Assembly: GCF_001672915.1 (NCBI RefSeq)
Contig: NZ_LZKR01000171.1
Span: 1 to 64,000, forward strand
DNA: 64,000 nt
Direction of reading: 5' to 3'
From: Mycobacterium sp. 1245805.9
GTDB lineage: Bacteria; Actinomycetota; Actinomycetes; Mycobacteriales; Mycobacteriaceae
The notes beneath the pieces were generated by a model. The model was not told the DNA's origin, made no database searches, and was given only the letters and a program-made list of their open reading frames with translations. Positions 49,811-57,192 of this stretch are shown here, in pieces (position 1 is the stretch's first letter; every line of letters starts with the position of its first letter). Position numbers and translations under genes: made by a program.

Positions 49811-50075
49811 CCGCTCCTCCAGCAATAGCCAATGCAGCAAGTGGTCGCGGGCCCGTTGTGCGACATGCGGACAATAGCAGTACTCGTCGCGGAAGCGTTT
49901 ATTTTCAACGCATTTAGGTATCGAAGGTGATTGTCCCGAAACCGGTTGGGCTGTAAGAGAGATAGATCGGATGCTGGAGGAACGGCGCGATCCCGGTGTT
50001 GAAGAAACCCCCCAGTAAACTCGACGCGACGCTCGTCTGTTGCGCCCCGACCGTCGTGGTGTACAGCAGCGTCGT
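49433..50075. repeat. Duplicated segment, right copy
   Basis: Near-identical partner of 46863-47516: the PE-domain end of copy 2, its promoter region, and the 3' end of copy 3. The offset is about 2.57 kb. The junction within the PecA C-terminus ends near the TACAGCAGCGTCGTC block, after which the copies diverge. Confidence 0.75.
49893..49906 (-). promoter_or_regulatory. Conserved upstream element of PE copy 2
   Basis: Minus-strand GAAAATAAACGCTT, 83 bases before the start codon of copy 2 and identical to the element of copy 1. A minus-strand TATTGT (complement of acaata near 49870-49875) follows as a possible -10. Confidence 0.45.
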
Positions 50076-51359
50076 CCCGTCGGGGGTGTAGACGGAGACG
50101 GTGGTTCCCGCCGGAAGGTATCCACCCGAGTTGGGCGGCCCCAGGTTGTCGGGCACGGAGCCGCCCAGACCGCCGGAATCGATGTACGCGCCGGTGGTTT
50201 GTTGCAGGGCGCCGTTATTGATCCGGATGTCGAGGGTGGTGATCGGGGCCCCCGTCACCGACGCGTACGACGGTAGCGGGTTGGGACCAAAGTTGACGGT
50301 CCTCGCGGGCTCGTCGATGAGCAGACCCTGACCGAAGGCGCCCGGCAACGCCGTCACCGGGCTGGTGCTGGTCGGACCGTAGCCGTTGGCGCCGACGCCC
50401 AAGATGGCGGGCGCCTGCGATGCCGGATAGGAGAAGATGAAGTTCTGGGTTACGGAGGTGACGACGGCGACGGTCGTCGGTGCGGTCACGATTCCGTTCC
50501 CGAAATTCACCGTCGTCGTGTAGGTGTCGTAATTCTCGGTCAGGTAGTTGCCGAATCCGCCGTACGTGATGCTGCCGTGTCCCGTGGCGGTGCCGAGGCT
50601 CGCGATGTTCACGTCCTGCGGCGGAAGAATGAGACCGCGCGACCCGGTGTCGAGGATCACCGGGACAGTCGGCCCCCCGCCGACCGAGATATTCACATAC
50701 AGGTCTTGGCCTTGCAGCTGGAGCGGGATGGTGGCCAGGCCGGGAGCGCCCGTGGCCCCGGCGGCACCCCACAAAAGGCCGCCGGGGCCGCCGGCACCGC
50801 CGAGCGCGGCGGGGCCACCGGTACCGCCGTTGCCGCCGTATCCGGCGAGCAGACCGGCGGCACCGCCCGCACCGCCGGGCGCCCCGGCGGCGGTGCTGTT
50901 GCCGCCGTTGCCGCCGTTGCCCCACAGCAGGCCGCCGGCGCCGCCCGGGGTCCCCACCCCCTGGGCATTCGTTATGCCGTTGGCGCCGTTGCCGATCAGC
51001 GGGCGTCCCAGCAGCGAGTTGGTCGGGGCATTGATCAGCCCCAGCAGGTCTTGCTGGAGTGTCTCGAGCGGCGTGGCGTTGGCCGCCTCGGTGGCCGCGT
51101 AGGCACTCGCGCCCGCGTTGAGGGTCTGCAGCAGTTGCGTGTGAAACGCCGCGGCTTGGGCGCTCAGCGCCTGATACGCCGAGGCGTACTGAGAAAACAT
51201 CCCCGCGATGGCCGTCGACACCTCGTCGCCGGCCGCCGCGAGCACACCGGTCGTGGGCGCCGCGGCCGCCGCCTGGGCCGCGCTGATCGTCGATCCGATG
51301 TTCACCAAAGTTGTTGTCGCATCAGACATTACGTCCGGAACCGCCAACACAAACGACAT
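49914..51359 (-). CDS. PE protein with short PGRS and PecA-like aspartic protease domain (copy 3)
   Basis: A 481-residue paralog, the most divergent in its PE domain (MSFVLAVPDVMSDATTTLVN). Its Gly-rich region is much shorter (about 145-215) than in copies 1 and 2. The protease part has LDTGSRGLILPP as the first catalytic loop and IDSGGLGGS as the second. Its C-terminal 40 residues match the nearby pseudogene, so it is the likely parent type of that fragment. The start is set by the PE motif and GGAGGGG upstream. Confidence 0.9.
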   Translation of the reverse strand: MSFVLAVPDVMSDATTTLVNIGSTISAAQAAAAAPTTGVLAAAGDEVSTAIAGMFSQYASAYQALSAQAAAFHTQLLQTLNAGASAYAATEAANATPLETLQQDLLGLINAPTNSLLGRPLIGNGANGITNAQGVGTPGGAGGLLWGNGGNGGNSTAAGAPGGAGGAAGLLAGYGGNGGTGGPAALGGAGGPGGLLWGAAGATGAPGLATIPLQLQGQDLYVNISVGGGPTVPVILDTGSRGLILPPQDVNIASLGTATGHGSITYGGFGNYLTENYDTYTTTVNFGNGIVTAPTTVAVVTSVTQNFIFSYPASQAPAILGVGANGYGPTSTSPVTALPGAFGQGLLIDEPARTVNFGPNPLPSYASVTGAPITTLDIRINNGALQQTTGAYIDSGGLGGSVPDNLGPPNSGGYLPAGTTVSVYTPDGTTLLYTTTVGAQQTSVASSLLGGFFNTGIAPFLQHPIYLSYSPTGFGTITFDT

Positions 51360-51440
51360 CCGACCCCTCCAGTAAAGGCACGTGAAGCGGTCGCGGCCCG
51401 ACTACAGCGACAAGCGGATATTAACGGTTCTATCTGGCGA

Positions 51441-51454
51441 AAGCGGTTATTTTC
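51441..51454 (-). promoter_or_regulatory. Conserved upstream element of PE copy 3
   Basis: Minus-strand GAAAATAACCGCTT, 82 bases before copy 3's start, one base different from copies 1 and 2. Further shared blocks (CCGC, TGTCGC, GGGCC, CGACC) follow in the same order although the rest has diverged, which suggests selection. Confidence 0.45.
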
Positions 51455-51481
51455 GGCGGGAATTCGGCCGCGCGGCGATGG

Positions 51482-52312
51482 TCAGGAGGGTGGGGGCTGC
51501 ATTGCGCGCAAGCGTTTCAGCGTGTGTCGCGCGGCCTGCGCCGAGATGGCCGGCGAGAGGCGATCAAGGTACCAAAATGCCTTCCACCACGCCGGCACGA
51601 TGATAATCGCGTCATTGCGGGACACGGCGCGAAGGACGCGCTCGGCGAACTTCTCGGGTGCCATGGGCCGCATCGGCTCCCAAAACTTGAGCAGCGCCTC
51701 GTCGCTGGCGCCGGTCTTGGTCATCCGCCCGTAGGTGCCGCCGGTGAGGATCGGGGTCCGGATGGCACCGGGACACAGCACCGACACCTTGACGCCATGG
51801 TGTTCGGCCTCCGCCCGCAGCGCGCGCGAGATCGCGACGACGGCGTGCTTGGCGGCGGTGTAGCTCACCGCGCCGGGGGAGGGGAGCAGGCCGGCCATCG
51901 AGGCCGTGTGCACGATGTGGCCCGAGCGCTGCCGGATCATGATCGGGTACGCCGCCTGGATGCCGTTCACCACGCCGTGCAGGTTCACGTCGAGGACGTC
52001 GTTCCAGTCGTCGAGCGTGTACGAGTCGACCTCGCCGCCCACCCCGATGCCGGCGTTGTTGAACAGGTAGTCGATCCGCCCGGATCGCTCCGCCGCCGCG
52101 GCGACGGCGCGCTCGAACGCCGGGTAGTCGCGCACATCGAGCTCGATCGCGTGCGCCTTGGCGCTAAGGCGCTGCGCCAGTTCCTGCGCCGCCTCGAATT
52201 GGCGATCGGCGATCCAGACCTCGGCGCCCCCGTCGGCCAACCTGGTGGCCAGCGCGGCGCCGATGCCCGACGCGCCACCGGTGACGAACGCGACCCGCCC
52301 GGTGAAGCTCAC
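51482..52312 (-). CDS. Short-chain dehydrogenase/reductase
   Basis: Classical SDR, 276 residues: TGGASGIG cofactor motif, NNAGIG, catalytic Ser in TASMAG and Tyr/Lys in YTAAKHA. A hydrophobic C-terminal stretch (PAWWKAFWYLDRLSP) suggests membrane association and lipid substrates, as in several mycobacterial SDRs. GTG at complement 52312 overlaps the rmlC stop by 3 bases; the larger frame upstream lies inside rmlC. It is the last gene of the rmlB-rmlC-SDR group. Confidence 0.88.
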   Translation of the reverse strand: MSFTGRVAFVTGGASGIGAALATRLADGGAEVWIADRQFEAAQELAQRLSAKAHAIELDVRDYPAFERAVAAAAERSGRIDYLFNNAGIGVGGEVDSYTLDDWNDVLDVNLHGVVNGIQAAYPIMIRQRSGHIVHTASMAGLLPSPGAVSYTAAKHAVVAISRALRAEAEHHGVKVSVLCPGAIRTPILTGGTYGRMTKTGASDEALLKFWEPMRPMAPEKFAERVLRAVSRNDAIIIVPAWWKAFWYLDRLSPAISAQAARHTLKRLRAMQPPPS

Positions 52313-52929
52313 GCTTCGTTGATTTCCCCACGCAGGCCGGCGGCGAATTTTTGCGTCTCCTCCCAGGTGGGCAGGAGGCCGGCGGCGCGCACCTCCTCGA
52401 AGCTGGGCGCCACGGCGTCGCGGTCGGACAGCGTGGGGGCGGCGCCGTCGACCGTCGGCCAGTCGATCGCCAGAGTCGGATCCATGGCAGAGATGGTGTG
52501 CTCGCGCTGCGGGTCGTATTCCGACGAGCACAGGTACACGACCGTCGAATTGTCTTCCAGCGCAAGGAATCCGTGCCCGAGGCCCTCGGAGATGTAGATC
52601 GTCCGGCGGTCCTGGTCGTCGAGCAGGACCGAGTCCCACTGCCCGAAAGTCGGTGACCCGACGCGGGTGTCGACGACGACGTCGAAGACCGAACCGGACG
52701 CGCAGGTCACGTATTTCGCCTGGCTGGGTGGAACCTGCGCGAAATGCACGCCGCGTAGCACGCCGGCCGAGGACACCGAGCAGTTGGCCTGCCGGACGTT
52801 CAGGCGGTGGCCGGCGAACGCGGTGAAGTCGCGGTCGGTGAGCCACTCGAAGAAATAGCCGCGGGGGTCGCCGTGAATGGTTGGGGTGATTTCCCAGGCG
52901 CCCGGGATGGCGAGCTCTCGAACCTTCAT
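52309..52929 (-). CDS. rmlC: dTDP-4-dehydrorhamnose 3,5-epimerase
   Basis: Third step of dTDP-L-rhamnose synthesis, essential for the arabinogalactan linker of the mycobacterial wall; 206 residues. Cupin-type blocks: DPRGYFFEWLTDRDF, NCSVSSAGVLRGVHFA with the catalytic His, and YISEGLGHGFLALED. ATG at complement 52929 lies one base after the rmlB stop. It overlaps the SDR start. In M. tuberculosis rmlB-rmlC are similarly adjacent (Rv3464-Rv3465). Confidence 0.96.
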   Translation of the reverse strand: MKVRELAIPGAWEITPTIHGDPRGYFFEWLTDRDFTAFAGHRLNVRQANCSVSSAGVLRGVHFAQVPPSQAKYVTCASGSVFDVVVDTRVGSPTFGQWDSVLLDDQDRRTIYISEGLGHGFLALEDNSTVVYLCSSEYDPQREHTISAMDPTLAIDWPTVDGAAPTLSDRDAVAPSFEEVRAAGLLPTWEETQKFAAGLRGEINEA

Positions 52930-52930
52930 G

Positions 52931-53926
52931 TCACTGACCCCGTTCCTCGTAGCGGCCCTCGGTGGCCTCCTTGAGGGGCCGCCACCATGACTCGTTCGCG
53001 CGATACCAGTCGATGGTGGCGCGCAGGCCTTCCTCAAAGTTGGCATGCTTTGGCGTCCAACCCAATTCGTTGTACAGCATCGTCGGGTCGATCGCATACC
53101 GCAGGTCGTGGCCGACGCGGTCGGTGACGTGGTCGAAGTCGTCGGGATCGCGTCCCAGCGCCTGCAGGATCGCGCGCATGACGGTCAGGTTGTCGCGCTC
53201 GCCCTCGGCGGCGATGAGGTAGGTCCGGCCGTTCTCGCCCTTTTCCAGGATTCGCCGGACCGCGCTGTTGTGGTCCTCGACGTGGATCCAGTCCCGAACG
53301 TTGGCGCCCGCGCCGTACAGCTTGGGGCGGCGCCCGGTGAGCACGTTGGTGATCTGGCGCGGGATGAACTTTTCGACGTGCTGATACGGGCCGTAGTTGT
53401 TCGAGCAGTTGGAGATCGTTGCGCGCACGCCGTAGGACCGCACCCAGGCCCGGACGAGCAGGTCGCTGGCGGCCTTCGTCGCCGAGTAGGGGCTCGAGGG
53501 GTTGTAGGGCGTCGACTCGGTGAACCGGCTGGGCTCGTCGAGCTCCAGATCGCCGTAGACCTCGTCGGTGGAGACGTGGTGCAGCCGGACGTCGTGGCGC
53601 CGCACCGCCTGCAGGATCGCGAAGGTCCCGACCACGTTGGTCTGCAGGGTCGTCCACGGGTCTTCGAGGGAGTTGTCGACGTGGGTCTCGGCGGCGAAGT
53701 GCACGACCGCGTCGGACTCGGCGACCAGCGCCGCGACCAGCGCGGCGTCGGCGATGTCGCCCTTCACCACCGTGATTGCGTCCTCGACGTCGGCCAGCGA
53801 CTCGCGCCGCCCGGCATAGGTGAAGGCGTCGAGCACCGTCACGGAATCCTCGGGATGCTCCCGCACCGTGCTGTGCACGAAATTCGCGCCGATGAAGCCC
53901 GCGCCCCCGGTGACCAGCAATCGCAT
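52931..53926 (-). CDS. rmlB: dTDP-glucose 4,6-dehydratase
   Basis: Second step of dTDP-L-rhamnose synthesis; 331 residues. NAD motif VTGGAGFIGANFV, FAAETHVDNS, STDEVYGDLEL with catalytic Asp/Glu, YSATKAASD with Tyr/Lys, and NNYGPYQHVEKFIP. ATG at complement 53926 gives MRLLVTGG, the family start; a second Met codon two residues earlier exists. It makes a UDP/dTDP-sugar product passed to RmlC. Confidence 0.96.
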   Translation of the reverse strand: MRLLVTGGAGFIGANFVHSTVREHPEDSVTVLDAFTYAGRRESLADVEDAITVVKGDIADAALVAALVAESDAVVHFAAETHVDNSLEDPWTTLQTNVVGTFAILQAVRRHDVRLHHVSTDEVYGDLELDEPSRFTESTPYNPSSPYSATKAASDLLVRAWVRSYGVRATISNCSNNYGPYQHVEKFIPRQITNVLTGRRPKLYGAGANVRDWIHVEDHNSAVRRILEKGENGRTYLIAAEGERDNLTVMRAILQALGRDPDDFDHVTDRVGHDLRYAIDPTMLYNELGWTPKHANFEEGLRATIDWYRANESWWRPLKEATEGRYEERGQ

Positions 53927-53954
53927 GGTCACACACCCTAACCGAGCGGGGTTA

Positions 53955-54821
53955 TCAGTTTGGGGGAGTTAGCCCCAATGGGCCGGCCAGCTCGCGAAGC
54001 GCCGACACCAGCGCCTCGTCGTTGGCCGTCCCCAGCACCTGGATCGCCACGTGGTCGGCGCCCGCTTCGCAATGTTCACCGAGACGCCGCGCGATGTCCT
54101 CCGGGGTGCCATGGGCCACCACCGCGTCGATCAGCCTGTCGCTGCCCGGGCTGCGGACATCGTCCTGGGTGAACCCCAGCCGCTGCCAGTTGTTCACGTA
54201 GTTGCTCAGCTTCAGGTAAAAGTCGGCGGTCCGCCGGCCGATCGCGCGCGCGTCCTCGGGGTCGGTGGACAGCACCACCTTGTGCTCCGGTGCGAGGAAC
54301 ACCGACCCGCCCACCTGTTCGCGCGCCTTGGCCGTGTGTTCGGGCGTGGTCAGGTATGGGTGCGCGCCGGCGGCGCGTTCGGCCGCCAGCCGCACCACCC
54401 GCGGCCCGAGCGCCGCGAGCACCCGCCGGCTGGTGGGCACCATCGCGGCGTCGAGGGCGTCGAGGTAGCCGACCAGGGCGTCGTATGGCTTGACGTACTC
54501 CTCGGTGTGCTCCCGGTGGCCCACCCCGATGCCGAGCAGGAACCGGCCCGGGTGGGCGCCCTCGATGCGGGCGAACGAGTCGGCGACCGCCGGTGCCGGC
54601 GCCGACCAGATGTTGACGATGCCGGTCGCCAGCTGCAGCGAGCTCGTCCGTTCCAGGGCCGGCTCGACCCAGGCGAGTTCCGCGTCGGGCGAGCCGCCGA
54701 CCCAGACGGCGCCGTACCCGAGCGCCTCGATCTCGGCGGCCAGGTCGGGCGAGATCGAGCGGGTGCCCAGCCAGACGCCAAACCGCCCCAGGTCGGGTTT
54801 CAGTGCAACTGCCTCGCTCAT
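53955..54821 (-). CDS. LLM-class F420-dependent oxidoreductase
   Basis: A 288-residue luciferase-like oxidoreductase (M. tuberculosis Rv3463-like). Blocks: LGYGAVWVGGSPDAELAWVEP, TGIVNIWSAPA, HPGRFLLGIGVGH and RVLAALGPRVVRLAAERAAGAHPYL. It is paralogous to the next gene in the same direction (about half of residues identical by eye), so this is a tandem duplication. Substrate unknown. It lies immediately before rmlB in transcription order, 28 bases away. Confidence 0.87.
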   Translation of the reverse strand: MSEAVALKPDLGRFGVWLGTRSISPDLAAEIEALGYGAVWVGGSPDAELAWVEPALERTSSLQLATGIVNIWSAPAPAVADSFARIEGAHPGRFLLGIGVGHREHTEEYVKPYDALVGYLDALDAAMVPTSRRVLAALGPRVVRLAAERAAGAHPYLTTPEHTAKAREQVGGSVFLAPEHKVVLSTDPEDARAIGRRTADFYLKLSNYVNNWQRLGFTQDDVRSPGSDRLIDAVVAHGTPEDIARRLGEHCEAGADHVAIQVLGTANDEALVSALRELAGPLGLTPPN

Positions 54822-54841
54822 CCAGATCCCCCTCGCGTCCG

Positions 54842-55672
54842 CTAGCTCAGTCCGAGCGGCCCCGCCAATTCGGCCAGCGCCGAGACCAGGTTTTCATCCT
54901 TGGTGAGGACCTGCACGGGCACGTGGTCGGCGCCCGCGTCGAGGTGCTCTTTGAGCCGCGCCGCGATCTGCTCCGGCGTGCCGTAGGCCACCACCGAGTC
55001 GACCAGCCGGTCGCTGCCCGGGCGGGTGACTTCCTCCTCGGAAAAGCCCAGCCGCTTCCAGCTGTTGCGGTAGTTGGCCAGGTTGAAGTACATGTCGAGC
55101 GCCCTGCGGCCGACGGCGCGGGCCTGCTCCGGGTCGGTGGTCAGCACCACCTTGTGTTCGGGCGCCAGGAACGCCGAGGGGCCGATCAGTTCGCGGGCCT
55201 GCGCGGTGTGCTCGGGGGTGGTCAGGTAGGGGTGCGCCCCGGCGGTGCGTTCGGCCGCCAGCCTCAGCACCCGGGGGCCCAGGGCCGCCACCACCCGCCG
55301 GTCTGCGGGCACGCCGTGCTCGTCGAGCTGCTCGAGGTAGTTGACCAGGGCGTCGTAGGGCTTTTGGTACTCGCCGATGACCTCGCGGTGCCCGACGCCG
55401 ATGCCCAGCAGGAAGCGGTCGGGGTAGGCCGCCTCGATGCGGTGGAACGACTCGGCCACCGGCCCGGCGGGCGCCGTCCAGATGTTGACGATGCCGGTGG
55501 CCACCTGCAGGGTGGTCGTCGCCTCCAGGATTGGTTCGACCCAGGCCAGCTCGGCCGGCGGGGAGCCGCCCACCCAGACGGCCCCGTAACCCAGGGATTC
55601 GATTTCTTTGGCTTGCTGGGGCGTCACGCCGCGTCCGAACGATCCGAACCGGCCGAGGTTGGGCTTGGTCAT
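54842..55672 (-). CDS. LLM-class F420-dependent oxidoreductase
   Basis: A 276-residue paralog of its neighbour with the same blocks: LGYGAVWVGGSPPAELAWVEP, TGIVNIWTAPA, PDRFLLGIGVGHREVIGEYQ and RVVAALGPRVLRLAAERTAGAHPYL. ATG at complement 55672 (MTKPNLGRFG) is preferred to a TTG four codons upstream. It lies 29 bases downstream of the histidine kinase gene. Function unknown, F420 use inferred from the family. Confidence 0.87.
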   Translation of the reverse strand: MTKPNLGRFGSFGRGVTPQQAKEIESLGYGAVWVGGSPPAELAWVEPILEATTTLQVATGIVNIWTAPAGPVAESFHRIEAAYPDRFLLGIGVGHREVIGEYQKPYDALVNYLEQLDEHGVPADRRVVAALGPRVLRLAAERTAGAHPYLTTPEHTAQARELIGPSAFLAPEHKVVLTTDPEQARAVGRRALDMYFNLANYRNSWKRLGFSEEEVTRPGSDRLVDSVVAYGTPEQIAARLKEHLDAGADHVPVQVLTKDENLVSALAELAGPLGLS

Positions 55673-55701
55673 GGTTGTTCCCAACCGGGCGGGTGATGCG
55701 G

Positions 55702-57192
55702 CTATTCCGGGAGGTCCGGCCCGTCCATGTCTGACGCCGGCGGCGGGTCCAGCGGCAGCAGCACGATGAAGCGCGTGTCACCCGGAACCGATTCCACGCG
55801 CAGGTCGCCGCGATGGTTCTTGACGACAATGTTGAACGCCAGGTCCAGCCCCAGGCCGGTGCCTTCCCCGACCGGTTTGGTGGTGAAGAACGGTTCGAAG
55901 ATGCGCTCCCGCACGTCGTCGGGGATCCCCGGCCCGGTGTCGCAGATCTCGATTCGCGCCATGTTGCCCTGCCGGCCGGTGCGGATGGTCAGGGTGCCGG
56001 GACCGTCGCCCATCGCGGCGAGCGCGTTGTCGATGATGTTGGTCCACACCTGATTGAGATCGCCTGGGTAGCAAGGGATTTGGGGAAGCGATTTGTCGAA
56101 TTCCTTGACCACCTGAATTTTGGCGTCGGCGCTGGCATGCGGGCCCAACCGGTCGGCGAACATCGTGAGCGTGCTGTGCAGCAGTACGTGGACGTCGGCC
56201 ACCTGGAAGGGGGCGCGGTCCATCTGCGAATACTGCTTGGCGTCGGCGACCAGCGCCGAGATCCGTTTGCTCGCCTCCAGGAGCTGGTTCAGCAGCAGCT
56301 CGCCCTCGACGGTGTAGGTCAGCCAGCGGATGGCCTTCTCCAGCGAGGTCGATGATCCGAGTTCGTCGGTCGCCGCCGCGATGCGCTCCAGCCAATCGGT
56401 GTCGATGCCGCCCTCGACGAACGTCGGGGCGATGTCCCAACCGTCCTCGACGCCATGGTCTTCCAGCCATTCGCCGACCGCGTCCTCCAGGTCGGCCGTC
56501 TCGATCGCGGTCATGTTCGCCGACGCCGATTTGGCCACCTGGTCGGCGACCTCTTCTTGCAGCCGCACCAGCGCCCGCAGGGCCTCGGGGGTGACGGTCC
56601 CGTCGGCGAGCATGGCGAGTTTCTGGCGCATGCCGGCCACCCGTTGACGCAACTCGGAGGCCGCGCGGACGGTGGCGGCGGCCGGGTTGTTCAGCTGATG
56701 GGTCAGCCCGGCGGACAGCTGGCCGAGCGCGAGCAGCTTCTCCCGGTTGTCGATGATCCGGCGGGTGCGCTCCAGGCCGACGGACATCCCGTCGAGCAGG
56801 TGAACCGCCATCGGGAACTGGTCCTGCATGAACCGGGCGAACGCGGGCGCGTCGAGCACGAAGAACCGCGACGGCCTGGTGACGTAGACGCTGGCGTCGT
56901 AGCTCTGGTGCTGCAGGTTTCCGGTGAACGCCCGCCACGCGCCGCAGTAGACCCCGCGCTGCGAGGTCCGGTTGGTCTCGATCTCCTGGCCGCCGGACAG
57001 CTTCGACATCGCCAGCTCGCCCTCGATCAGGACGTACAGGCAGGTGGCCGGTTCGCCCTCGACGCAGATCGGCCCGGGCTGGTACTCCTCGATGTGCCCG
57101 CTGGCGCACAACGCTTCGAGCTGCTCGTCGGAGAGGGCCTCGAACAGGAAGAGGGTGCGCAGCTCGCTGGGCGCGCACGGCGTCTCGGTCAT
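55702..57192 (-). CDS. Histidine kinase with N-terminal cyclic-nucleotide-binding domain
   Basis: A 496-residue soluble sensor kinase. A CRP/cNMP-type domain occupies about 10-130. The phospho-acceptor H165 is in LSAGLTHQLNNPAAA, followed by a long helical insertion. The ATPase domain holds NQVWTNIIDNALAAM (N box), DTGPGIP, FEPFFTTK and GEGTGLGLDLAF. There is no membrane segment. It overlaps the receiver-oxidoreductase gene by ATGA and probably phosphorylates that receiver. The signal may be a cyclic nucleotide or another ligand. Confidence 0.92.
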   Translation of the reverse strand: MTETPCAPSELRTLFLFEALSDEQLEALCASGHIEEYQPGPICVEGEPATCLYVLIEGELAMSKLSGGQEIETNRTSQRGVYCGAWRAFTGNLQHQSYDASVYVTRPSRFFVLDAPAFARFMQDQFPMAVHLLDGMSVGLERTRRIIDNREKLLALGQLSAGLTHQLNNPAAATVRAASELRQRVAGMRQKLAMLADGTVTPEALRALVRLQEEVADQVAKSASANMTAIETADLEDAVGEWLEDHGVEDGWDIAPTFVEGGIDTDWLERIAAATDELGSSTSLEKAIRWLTYTVEGELLLNQLLEASKRISALVADAKQYSQMDRAPFQVADVHVLLHSTLTMFADRLGPHASADAKIQVVKEFDKSLPQIPCYPGDLNQVWTNIIDNALAAMGDGPGTLTIRTGRQGNMARIEICDTGPGIPDDVRERIFEPFFTTKPVGEGTGLGLDLAFNIVVKNHRGDLRVESVPGDTRFIVLLPLDPPPASDMDGPDLPE

